Assembly: GCA_003568415.1 (NCBI GenBank)
Contig: PWXV01000007.1
Location: 1 to 32,527 of the forward strand
Direction of reading: 5' to 3'
DNA: 32,527 bases
Source of the DNA: Ignavibacteriales bacterium
Lineage (GTDB): Bacteria > Bacteroidota > Ignavibacteria > T3Sed10-11
The notes beneath the pieces were generated by a model, which made no database searches, was not told the origin of the DNA, and worked only from the letters and a program-made list of their open reading frames with translations. Both the position numbers and the translations under genes were made by a program. This document shows positions 16,737 to 24,701 of this stretch, one piece after another. Numbering within the stretch: the stretch's first letter is position 1; each line of letters starts with the position of its first letter.

Positions 16737-17714
16737 TCACGATGTATTTTGCTTTCGTAGTTGCTCAACAACATACACCATATCATCGGGAAGATCGGTC
16801 TCAAAAAAAACTCTTTCTTTTTTATCGGGATGAACAAATCCAATGGTTTTTGCGTGCAATGCCTGCCGCGGCAGATGTTCGAGTAAGTTTTGAATGAATG
16901 CTTTTCTTTTCGGTGTCACCCCCCCATAGACTATTCTTCTGCCTCCGTATGTTGGATCGCCGAAAACCGGGCGGTGTTCCGATGCAAGATGTACACGAAT
17001 CTGATGAGTACGTCCGGTTAATAGCTTTAATTTAATTAAACTTAAACCGTCATACTCTTCAATGACTTCATACCGTGTTATAGCAGGTTTACCGTCTTCA
17101 CGCACCGCCATTTTTTTACGATCGGATTTACTGCGCCCGAGACTTGCTTCGATAGTACCCTTGTTTTCGGGAAAAGTACCCCACACAATCGCCCAGTATT
17201 CCCTGTCGATTGTACGTTCTGAAAATTGTTTTGAAATAAAATGTAAAGCATGATCGTTCTTGGCAATAACCATGAGCCCGGAGGTATCTTTGTCAAGTCG
17301 ATGCACAATGCCGGGCCGCATCGGATCATCCGTATCGGCAAGTCCGGATTGAATATGATACAACAATGCATTGACTAATGTACCGGAGTAATTTCCATAT
17401 GCAGGATGCGTGACCATACCCGGGGGTTTATTTACGATAATTAAGGATTCATCTTCATAAACTATATTAACCGGGATATCTTCGGGAACTGCATCGGGCG
17501 GCGGAGGCATCGGCAGGGGGACGGTGATGCTTTCTCCAGGTGCAACGATATGATTCGCTTTCACAGGTTCGCCGTCTATTGTAACATATCCTCGTTTTAT
17601 TGCATTTTGAACTTTATTGCGGGAAGCATTTTCTATCTGGTGGGCAAGGAAAACATCGATTCGTTCTTTTTTCTTTCCCGGTGGTACGGTGATATTGATA
17701 ATTGTTTCGTTCAC
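16737..17714 (-). CDS. rluD: RluA-family pseudouridine synthase (RluD-like)
   Basis: Converts specific uridines of large-subunit rRNA to pseudouridine. The 325 residues contain an N-terminal S4 RNA-binding domain (about 17-65, with RIDVFLAH) and the RluA catalytic domain with catalytic D141 in HRLDKDTSGL, plus the LLTGRTHQIRVH block. RluD (23S rRNA, helix 69) is the closest role by architecture, but RluA/C relatives cannot be excluded. The start is a GTG at 17714; an in-frame stop lies four codons upstream, and no Shine-Dalgarno is visible. It follows lspA by 26 nt, an arrangement common in many bacteria. Confidence 0.92.
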   Translation of the reverse strand: MNETIINITVPPGKKKERIDVFLAHQIENASRNKVQNAIKRGYVTIDGEPVKANHIVAPGESITVPLPMPPPPDAVPEDIPVNIVYEDESLIIVNKPPGMVTHPAYGNYSGTLVNALLYHIQSGLADTDDPMRPGIVHRLDKDTSGLMVIAKNDHALHFISKQFSERTIDREYWAIVWGTFPENKGTIEASLGRSKSDRKKMAVREDGKPAITRYEVIEEYDGLSLIKLKLLTGRTHQIRVHLASEHRPVFGDPTYGGRRIVYGGVTPKRKAFIQNLLEHLPRQALHAKTIGFVHPDKKERVFFETDLPDDMVYVVEQLRKQNTS

Positions 17715-17740
17715 TATACTATTTTAAAACCGTTCACTAC

Positions 17741-18409
17741 CTACTCCCTTTCATGCTGCCGCTCAGCCTCGGTAACACCGTTCTTAACTTCTTCCTGCTT
17801 TTCAACTTCATTATCCTGCCCATCATTATCGCTACTTTTTTCTGCGGGTGATACATCATCCTCATCGTGGTGAGTTCGGAATGCTTCGCGGTGGAATATC
17901 AGGAGAAGAATAACGCCAATCGTCACTGCTGAATCGGCGATATTGAATACCGGCCATCGTGTCATTTGATAGCCAAAAATATTTATATTGAAAAATATGA
18001 CATCGATAAAATCAACAACAGATCCTTGAAACAGCGGTGCTTCGCCGTAAAAAACACCGTAAAAAACCCTGTCGATAAGATTGCCGAACGCTCCGCCGAG
18101 TATCAGTGCAAACGGTAAGCGAACTCTGAGCCGTTCTTCTCTTATTCTGTACAAGTACCAGAATATACCAATACAGGCGATAATGGAAAAGAGTGCAAAA
18201 AATACTTTTCCGCCGAAATCGATTCCGAATGCCATTCCGGGATTTTCGATGTAGGTCAAACGGAGTACGTCACCAATTAACGGTATTGATTGCCCGTAAT
18301 GCATACCTTCCCACTGAATCCCGAGAAAAGGAATCGCAAATCCCTTCACAAGGATTTTGGTAAGTTGATCAAGAACAACAATGCTCAGCGTAACGTAAAG
18401 TACTTTCAA
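17741..18409 (-). CDS. lspA: Lipoprotein signal peptidase LspA
   Basis: Inner-membrane aspartyl protease that removes the signal peptide of prolipoproteins; it would process the two lipoproteins encoded at the right end of the window. Four hydrophobic helices, the GGAFGNLIDR block (105-114), catalytic Asp133 in VVDFID and catalytic Asp159 in FNIADS are all present. At 222 residues it is longer than the usual 160-180 because of a hydrophilic acidic tail (about 178-222). The start is a TTG at 18409, 8 nt after the stop of the zinc finger gene and with no good Shine-Dalgarno, so translation is probably coupled. Confidence 0.94.
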   Translation of the reverse strand: MKVLYVTLSIVVLDQLTKILVKGFAIPFLGIQWEGMHYGQSIPLIGDVLRLTYIENPGMAFGIDFGGKVFFALFSIIACIGIFWYLYRIREERLRVRLPFALILGGAFGNLIDRVFYGVFYGEAPLFQGSVVDFIDVIFFNINIFGYQMTRWPVFNIADSAVTIGVILLLIFHREAFRTHHDEDDVSPAEKSSDNDGQDNEVEKQEEVKNGVTEAERQHERE

Positions 18410-18417
18410 TGGTTTAC

Positions 18418-18909
18418 TTAAGTCTGTTTACTTTTTTTCGTCTTGCATTCAACACACTGTTGAGCGACCGGTACCGCTTCGAGCCGTTCTTTTTCAATGA
18501 GGGTACCGCAATCACGGCAGAATCCATACTCGCTATTCTCAATCCGTTGCAGTGCATCTTCCAGATAGCGGAGATATTTCCCCTCACGCGATGCGAACAT
18601 AAACGTGATTTCCCGTTCCATCTGCTCGCCACCCTGGTCAGCCATATGGATTGAATATGATGAGTTTTCCCCGGTATATTCACCGGTTGAGGTATCCATC
18701 ATACTTTCCCGAAGTGTGGCGAGCTCCTCCAAAATTTCCCTCTTCTGCTCGTTAATTATAGTACGGAAATGTTCGAGATCTTTTTTTGAATACCCTTTTC
18801 TCGCTGCTGATTTCGGCGCTGTTGTCTTCTTTTTTGCTTTTGTTGCAGATGACTTCGCCGGGGTTTTCTTTGTTTGAGTCTTCTTCTTACTGCTCGCTTT
18901 CTTAGCCAT
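18418..18909 (-). CDS. DksA/TraR-type zinc finger protein with lysine-rich N-terminus
   Basis: A 163-residue relative of the RNA-polymerase-binding DksA/TraR family. Residues 1-38 are very rich in Lys, Ala, Ser and Thr, resembling the tails of bacterial histone-like proteins. A helical hairpin region (about 42-125) follows, then a four-cysteine zinc finger: C131, C134, C152 and C155. Proteins of this type are commonly encoded between ileS and lspA in the Bacteroidetes/Chlorobi lineage, as here. The basic tail may bind nucleic acid or polymerase. Whether it mediates ppGpp effects like DksA is unknown. AAGGAG precedes the ATG at the right distance. Confidence 0.85.
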   Translation of the reverse strand: MAKKASSKKKTQTKKTPAKSSATKAKKKTTAPKSAARKGYSKKDLEHFRTIINEQKREILEELATLRESMMDTSTGEYTGENSSYSIHMADQGGEQMEREITFMFASREGKYLRYLEDALQRIENSEYGFCRDCGTLIEKERLEAVPVAQQCVECKTKKSKQT

Positions 18910-18972
18910 CTCGTCTCCTTTACGGCTTTATTTATTGGGTTATAGTAAAATGTATCAAGGATCTACTACTTA

Positions 18973-21900
18973 TCAGTTGACTATCTCAACTCCTATTTTA
19001 CATTTGATGCCATTAATCAATTGATGTTGCAGCTTTTCCCCGTCCGATACTGCATAAGTCATTTCATCGGCAAGGGTTTCGGTTTTTACATACTCGTGAA
19101 AATCGGTCAATGCTTTATTCAACAATGTGTCTTCACTTTTATAATAGATTCGTATACGATCGGTGACCTGGAAACCTGCATCCTTCCGCATATTTTGTAT
19201 TCTGTTAACAAATTCCCGTGCAAGTCCCTCGGCACGTAATGCATCGCTCAATTCAGTATCGAGGGCTACGGTTACCACCCCGTCGGATTCAACGACCCAT
19301 CCTTTAATTTCTTCAGTGACAATTTCGATGTCGTTACTATCCAAGGACACCGGTTGTCTATCTACTTCAAAAGAGAATGTTCCGTTCGCTTCAAAGGTCT
19401 GGACTTCCTCGCTGCTCATATCCTTCACACGCTGGGCAACTTTTTGCACAATTTTACCAAATTTTGGTCCTATCGATTTAAAGTTCGGTTTAGCGCTTTT
19501 ATTCACAAGACCTGTTTCATCGGTAATAAATTCAATTCCTTTTACATTGATCTCTTCAAGAATTACACGCTCCATATTTAAAATCGCTTGCTCGTCATTT
19601 TTATCTCGCACTGAGATTATAATGCGTTTGAGCGGTTGCCGTACTTTTAAGCCCGTTTTCGAACGCATCGAACGTGCAAGATACACAACACGCTGAGCAA
19701 GATTCATTTTATGCTCGAGTTCATGATCCACTACAGACGAATCTGTTTTGGGGATCATTGCAAGGTGAACCGACTCATATGTCTCGGTCTTGCCGACTGA
19801 AACCAGATTCCGGTATAATGCCTCGGCAGTAAAGGGTGCAAACGGCGCCATCAATTTTGCGATACTGACCAGACATTCATATAATGTCTGGTACGCTGCA
19901 GTTTTATCCGATCCCTTTTCACTTTTCCAAAACCGTCGGCGGTTACGCCGTACATACCAGTTCGATAATTTATCGATGGTGAATTCCGATACGAGACGTG
20001 CAGCGTGTGTAACACTGTACTCATCCATCAACCGTGTATACTCATCATAGAGCGAATTAAGCTCTGATATGATCCAGCGATCGATTTCCTGACGCTCTTT
20101 TACAGGTATGCGTTCTTCACTTCCGGTATAGCTGTCAATATTAGCATACAATGCAAAGAACGCATAGGTATTCGTCAAAGTACTGAAGAAGCGTCGTTGC
20201 ACTTCTTGCAATCCTTCTTCGTCAAAAAGTGTCGGACGCCAGGGTGGACTCGTTGTTACAAGATACCACCGTAATGTATCCGCCCCGTAGCGATCAAGAA
20301 TATCGAATGGATCAACGGTATTCCCGCGTGATTTCGACATTTTTAAACCATCCTTGTCAAGGATTAGTTCATTGACAAGAACATTATAAAATGCCGGTTT
20401 TTCAAACAGTGCTGATGAAATCGAGTGCAGTGTATAAAACCAACCGCGCGTCTGATCAATACCTTCACAAATATAATCAGCGGGAAAGTTCTGCTCGAAT
20501 ATCTCTTTATTTTTAAACGGATAATGCCATTGTGCAAACGGCATCGAGCCGGAGTCAAACCACACATCGATTAGTTCGGGGACCCGTTGCATCTCACCGC
20601 CGCATTCACAGGTGAAATAAACCTGATCGACATATGGCTTGTGTGGATCGAATGTTTTCGGATCAATTGGTTGCTCTTTTCCGTCAACACGCCAGGTACC
20701 CCGGGCAAGCTCTTCAAGGCTGCCGATACTCTTTTCTTTGTTGCAATCGGTACAAACCCATACCGGCAAAGGTGTGCCCCAAAATCGATCGCGCGATAAT
20801 GCCCAATCTTTGTTCTCGGCCAGCCAGTTGCCGAACCGTCCCGTACCGACTTCCGGTGGTACCCAATTTATGTCATTGTTGAGCTCGAGCATTTTTTGTG
20901 CATATTCAGTTGTGCGAATGTACCAGGACGACCTTGCATAATATAATAGCGGCGAATTACAACGCCAGCAGTGCGGGTAATTGTGCACAATAGTTTCTTT
21001 TTTAAACATCAACCCGCGCCGCTTGAGATTCATAATAATATTATGATCGGCTTCTTTTACGAATTCACCGCGGAAATCAGTTATTTCCTCGGTAAACTCA
21101 CCGGATTTATTAACCGGCTGTAATGCAGGCAAATCATACTTCTTACCTATCTGATTATCGTCTTCTCCGAATGCCGGGGCGATGTGTACGATGCCCGATC
21201 CGTCTTCGGTGGTTACAAATTCACCCTCTAAAACATAAAAAGCTTTTTCCTCTACCGGAATATAATCAAATAACCGCTCATATTCCTTGCCGAGCAACTC
21301 TTTACCTTTGAACGTCTGTACAATCTTATAATCACCCTCTACAACTGAGAGACGTTCTTTAGCAAGAATTAAATGTTCATCTTTATATTTGATCTTCACA
21401 TATTCGACGTCAGGATGGACGGCCAGTGCAACGTTCGAAATCAATGTCCACGGAGTTGTGGTCCAGACGAGAATATATGTATTCGGTTCATCTTTTAACT
21501 TAACCCGAACATAAATACTCGGATCTTTCGTATCCTGGTAACCCTGTGATACCTCATGCGAAGAAAGCGGTGTTTCACAACGCGGACAATACGGCTGGAT
21601 CTTGTGACCGCGGTAAATCAACCCTTTCTTATGATATTGATCGAGTGCCCACCAGACCGACTCGATATATTCCCGTGTACATGTTACGTATGCATCATCA
21701 AGATTAATCCAGTATCCTATCCGGCGGGTCATTTCTTCCCAGTCTTTAAGATAGGTAAAAACCGATTTATAACACTCTTTGTTGAATTTCTCAATTCCGT
21801 ATTCAAAAATTTCGTCTTTATGTTTTAATCCGAGTTTCTTTTCGACTTCGATCTCAACCGGAAGGCCATGCGTATCCCATCCCGCTTTGCGGTTTACTTT

Positions 21901-22131
21901 GTATCCTTGCATTGTCTTGTAGCGACAGACAAGATCTTTGAGCGTCCGGCTAACGACATGATGAATGCCCGGCTTACCGTTCGCCGTTGGCGGGCCTTCA
22001 TAGAACGTAAATACCGGTTTATCTGCACGTGTCGATATACTTTTTTCAAAAATATCGTGCTGCTGCCAGTAGGAACTTACTTCTTTTTCAATATCCTTAT
22101 GATTTGTCTTGTCTGTCAATTGCTTGAACAT
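18973..22131 (-). CDS. ileS: Isoleucyl-tRNA synthetase, type 2, with GXHH instead of HXGH
   Basis: Charges tRNA-Ile. At 1052 residues it has the length of the type 2 enzyme. The normal class I signature HXGH is replaced by G55-I-H57-H58 in the block ANGKPGIHHV; the DNA at this position reads GGC ATT CAT CAT. The second signature KMSKS is intact at 597-601. The editing domain shows WTTTPWTL (223-230) and the GIVHIAPAFGEDD block (313-325). Cysteine pairs occur at C182/C185, C388/C391, C460/C463 and C508/C510; some probably bind zinc. A GXHH swap has been reported in type 2 enzymes that resist mupirocin extremely well. It lies 7 nt after the DUF2905 gene, in the housekeeping cluster with lspA, and no second ileS is seen here. 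Confidence 0.96.
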   Translation of the reverse strand: MFKQLTDKTNHKDIEKEVSSYWQQHDIFEKSISTRADKPVFTFYEGPPTANGKPGIHHVVSRTLKDLVCRYKTMQGYKVNRKAGWDTHGLPVEIEVEKKLGLKHKDEIFEYGIEKFNKECYKSVFTYLKDWEEMTRRIGYWINLDDAYVTCTREYIESVWWALDQYHKKGLIYRGHKIQPYCPRCETPLSSHEVSQGYQDTKDPSIYVRVKLKDEPNTYILVWTTTPWTLISNVALAVHPDVEYVKIKYKDEHLILAKERLSVVEGDYKIVQTFKGKELLGKEYERLFDYIPVEEKAFYVLEGEFVTTEDGSGIVHIAPAFGEDDNQIGKKYDLPALQPVNKSGEFTEEITDFRGEFVKEADHNIIMNLKRRGLMFKKETIVHNYPHCWRCNSPLLYYARSSWYIRTTEYAQKMLELNNDINWVPPEVGTGRFGNWLAENKDWALSRDRFWGTPLPVWVCTDCNKEKSIGSLEELARGTWRVDGKEQPIDPKTFDPHKPYVDQVYFTCECGGEMQRVPELIDVWFDSGSMPFAQWHYPFKNKEIFEQNFPADYICEGIDQTRGWFYTLHSISSALFEKPAFYNVLVNELILDKDGLKMSKSRGNTVDPFDILDRYGADTLRWYLVTTSPPWRPTLFDEEGLQEVQRRFFSTLTNTYAFFALYANIDSYTGSEERIPVKERQEIDRWIISELNSLYDEYTRLMDEYSVTHAARLVSEFTIDKLSNWYVRRNRRRFWKSEKGSDKTAAYQTLYECLVSIAKLMAPFAPFTAEALYRNLVSVGKTETYESVHLAMIPKTDSSVVDHELEHKMNLAQRVVYLARSMRSKTGLKVRQPLKRIIISVRDKNDEQAILNMERVILEEINVKGIEFITDETGLVNKSAKPNFKSIGPKFGKIVQKVAQRVKDMSSEEVQTFEANGTFSFEVDRQPVSLDSNDIEIVTEEIKGWVVESDGVVTVALDTELSDALRAEGLAREFVNRIQNMRKDAGFQVTDRIRIYYKSEDTLLNKALTDFHEYVKTETLADEMTYAVSDGEKLQHQLINGIKCKIGVEIVN

Positions 22132-22138
22132 ACTCTCG

Positions 22139-22366
22139 TTACTTTCTCCCGATCATTGAAATAATCCACAATACTGCTGTTAATAGAATACTTAGTAATA
22201 TACTTGTTCCTAAGGGAAAATAAAACCTGAAACTCTCCCGTTCAATTCTGATATCACCGGGAAGTTTGCCAATCAAAGGGATTCTATCAGAGAAAAAAAA
22301 TGCTGCACCGATTACAACGAAAATCAATCCAAGAATGATCAGCATTCTACCGATTGTTTGGTCCAT
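22139..22366 (-). CDS. DUF2905 family small membrane protein
   Basis: A 75-residue protein with two membrane helices. Between them lies the family signature IPLIGKLPGDIRIERE followed by FRFYFPLGTS, which identifies DUF2905. No function is known. The start is ATG at 22366 or a GTG at 22372 two codons earlier; AGGG upstream fits either. It lies between pnp and ileS, with a 7-nt gap to ileS. Confidence 0.9.
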   Translation of the reverse strand: MDQTIGRMLIILGLIFVVIGAAFFFSDRIPLIGKLPGDIRIERESFRFYFPLGTSILLSILLTAVLWIISMIGRK

Positions 22367-22413
22367 ACCCACAGAACCCTGATGGAAAAGAAAAAAATTA
22401 AAAATTCGATTAT

Positions 22414-23244
22414 TTACTCAGCCAACCGTTCAACCACATGCTTCATAATAGTGGTCAGCTTGGGTTCAGCTTTATTGGCGGTGGCAATGATATCTTCTAC
22501 AACCGCCGGTTCAAGTGCATCCGGAAAACACTCATCAGTAATTACCGACATCCCGAGGACACGCATTCCCATATGATTCGCCACAATATTTTCGGGCACT
22601 GTTGACATGCCGACTACATCGGCACCGATTATCCGAAGGAACCGGTATTCTGCTTTTGTCTCCAGATTTGGCCCCGATACTGCAACATATACGCCTTTTT
22701 GAACCTTGATCTTCTTATCGAGCGCTACCTGCTCAGCAAGCTCGATCAATTCATTGCTGTACGGCTCCGACATATCCGGAAATCGCGGTCCGAGTTCGTC
22801 ATCATTTGGTCCGATCAGCGGATTATCTCCGAGTAAATTAATGTGATCGGTCATGATCATGATATCGCCCTTGGAAAAGAGGGGATTCATACCACCGCAC
22901 GCATTTGAGACGAGTAGCGTATTCACACCGAGAAATTTCATTACCCGGACCGGGAATGTGATTTGCTGCATAGTGTAGCCCTCATATAAGTGAAAACGGC
23001 CCTGCATCGCAACAACATTCTTACCGGCCAGCGTACCGAAAATCAACTTTCCTTCGTGTGACTCAACCGTTGATACCGGAAAATGCGGCAAATCTCCGTA
23101 TTGTATTTCAACTTCTTTATTTATCTCTTTTGCAAGTCCACCAAGCCCGGTGCCGAGAATAATCCCGACCGCCGGTTCCATTTTTGTGTGGCTTCGAATA
23201 ACTTCTACAGCTTCTTGAATTTGCTTTTTTAAATTTTCAGTCAA
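22414..23244 (-). CDS. Purine nucleoside phosphorylase (trimeric type)
   Basis: Cleaves purine nucleosides with phosphate in purine salvage. Family blocks (numbering from the TTG start): phosphate-binding GTGLGG at 31-36, RFHLYEGY at 83-90, SNACGG at 113-118, then GPNLETKAEYR and the ADVVGMSTVPE segment. I take a TTG at 23244 as the start: AGGAAA lies 9 nt upstream, it follows the divIVA stop by 13 nt, and the resulting 276 residues fit the family. An ATG at 23289 would give 291 residues but overlap divIVA and add no conserved sequence. Confidence 0.92.
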   Translation of the reverse strand: MTENLKKQIQEAVEVIRSHTKMEPAVGIILGTGLGGLAKEINKEVEIQYGDLPHFPVSTVESHEGKLIFGTLAGKNVVAMQGRFHLYEGYTMQQITFPVRVMKFLGVNTLLVSNACGGMNPLFSKGDIMIMTDHINLLGDNPLIGPNDDELGPRFPDMSEPYSNELIELAEQVALDKKIKVQKGVYVAVSGPNLETKAEYRFLRIIGADVVGMSTVPENIVANHMGMRVLGMSVITDECFPDALEPAVVEDIIATANKAEPKLTTIMKHVVERLAE

Positions 23245-23257
23245 TGTATTCTGTTTC

Positions 23258-23791
23258 CTAATCCATTTTTTCAAGTAAATCATCCACATCGACAGATTTT
23301 CTGCCGACGGTTACCGTTTTCTCTTCGTCCTCGTCACTGTCCTTTTCGGATTCAAGAGACTGGAGGAGTTCAAGTTGCGAGTTTAATAAAATCTTTAACC
23401 GGCTTATCATTGTCTCTCGTATTGTGCGCAATTGCTCAATTTCATTCTTTATATGAGATAGAGAGCTGCGTGAGTCCTGTACTATTTCACTTGCACGGGT
23501 TTCGGCTTGTTTGATAATGATTTCTGCTTCACGACTTGATTGTTCCCGGGCCTTCGTCGCCGATTCCTGTGCCTGGAGCAATGCTTGCTGCAATGATTTC
23601 TCAAGCTGTTTATAATGTTTTAGCTGTTCCTCCAGCTCTTTGACACGTTCTCGATTATCTTTTTGGTTGCGAACCAATTTCTCGACTTCATTCGAGAGCA
23701 TTTCAAGAAATGTGTTAACTTCAATGGGATCGTAACCGCGCATCACACGCTTGAAATCCTGATTTTTAATATCCATTGGAGTTATTTTCAT
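23258..23791 (-). CDS. DivIVA-domain coiled-coil protein
   Basis: A 177-residue protein beginning with the DivIVA membrane-binding block (MKITPMDIKNQDFKRVMRGY, then DPIEVNTFLE) and continuing into a long coiled coil (about 30-150) and a short acidic tail. DivIVA proteins mark curved or polar membrane and recruit division or wall-growth proteins. In this lineage the role is unproven. The gene is expressed with yggS, as in Gram-positive bacteria, where divIVA lies near the yggS/ylmE cluster. GGAGG is 7 nt before the ATG. Confidence 0.9.
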   Translation of the reverse strand: MKITPMDIKNQDFKRVMRGYDPIEVNTFLEMLSNEVEKLVRNQKDNRERVKELEEQLKHYKQLEKSLQQALLQAQESATKAREQSSREAEIIIKQAETRASEIVQDSRSSLSHIKNEIEQLRTIRETMISRLKILLNSQLELLQSLESEKDSDEDEEKTVTVGRKSVDVDDLLEKMD

Positions 23792-23825
23792 TGTGCGCCT
23801 CCGGAATAGAATTCCTGTTTATTAG

Positions 23826-24515
23826 TTAATGTGGGCGCTCACCGAAAATACTGCTTCCGATACGCACCATCGTTGCACCCTCTTCAATTGCTACTTCAAA
23901 ATCGTTAGACATTCCCATTGAAAGATGCTGTACCTGTATTTCGGGCAGACCATCGTCCAGCAGTCTCTTGCGTAGATCCTTCAGAAGTTTAAATGACGGT
24001 CTCGCATCCTCCGGGTCATCCACAAACGGTGCCATTGTCATTAACCCCCGAACGTGAACATGATCAAATACGCCAATTTCATCAAATAATTTCGGAAGCT
24101 CATCGGGGGAAATGCCGTGTTTTTGTGGCTCACCCGAGGTATTAACCTCAACGAGTATATCTATATCTCTGTCTATACGTGAAGCCCGCTTCTCAATTTC
24201 CTGGCAAACCCGGAGATTCTCCACAGAGTGTATAAGATGAACAAAATCAACAATATATTTGACCTTATTTCGCTGAAGAGGACCGACAAAATGCCAACGT
24301 ATTGTCTCATTTTTCAATTCATTGAATTTCCCGGTCATTTCCTGCACATAGCTCTCACCAATATCGAGTATTCCAGCATTGTGCGCTTCCCGTATCTTTT
24401 CTGGCGAAAATGTTTTAGATACAGCAATTAAGGTAATTTCCGAAACATCCCGCCCCGACCGTTGACATGCTTCTGAGATTTTATTCCTTATGTCTTGCAA
24501 ATTTTCTTTTATCAT
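23826..24515 (-). CDS. YggS-family pyridoxal phosphate homeostasis protein
   Basis: A 229-residue TIM-barrel protein that binds pyridoxal phosphate without known catalysis and keeps its level balanced. The PLP lysine is K34 in AVSKTF; the blocks HFVGPLQRNK, HGISPDEL, RGLMTMAP and SMGMSNDFEVAI follow. The frame is open upstream to 24566, but the promoter at 24538-24566 lies there, so the ATG at 24515 is the start, with a leader of about 16 nt. It is the first gene of the long minus-strand cluster that continues through divIVA, pnp and ileS. Confidence 0.93.
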   Translation of the reverse strand: MIKENLQDIRNKISEACQRSGRDVSEITLIAVSKTFSPEKIREAHNAGILDIGESYVQEMTGKFNELKNETIRWHFVGPLQRNKVKYIVDFVHLIHSVENLRVCQEIEKRASRIDRDIDILVEVNTSGEPQKHGISPDELPKLFDEIGVFDHVHVRGLMTMAPFVDDPEDARPSFKLLKDLRKRLLDDGLPEIQVQHLSMGMSNDFEVAIEEGATMVRIGSSIFGERPH

Positions 24516-24537
24516 GCCAAAATTTAAGTAAATATCA

Positions 24538-24566
24538 AATATAAACTGAAAAGCGTTAAAAATCAA
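24538..24566 (-). promoter_or_regulatory. Promoter of the yggS-divIVA cluster
   Basis: On the minus strand TTGATT (24566-24561) and TATATT (24543-24538) are exactly 17 nt apart. Transcription would begin near 24531, 16 nt before the yggS ATG. Confidence 0.5.
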
Positions 24567-24619
24567 CTAAATTTGCGTTTTACGTTAAAATAAGCGCAAT
24601 TTTCGGTTTTTTAGCGCTA

Positions 24620-24647
24620 TTGACATACAAAAAGTTTTTTATTTAAT
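24620..24647 (+). promoter_or_regulatory. Promoter of the TPR-aroE-larE operon
   Basis: A consensus TTGACA (24620-24625) is followed after 16 nt by TTTAAT (24642-24647). The leader to the TPR gene would be about 48 nt. It diverges from the yggS promoter; an inverted repeat AGCGC/GCGCT (24593-24597 and 24614-24618) lies between the two. Confidence 0.6.
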
Positions 24648-24701
24648 TAGAGGTAGTAAACCAGAAAAAGATATTCACCCCTTTACAGGTGGTCGGGGAT
24701 T

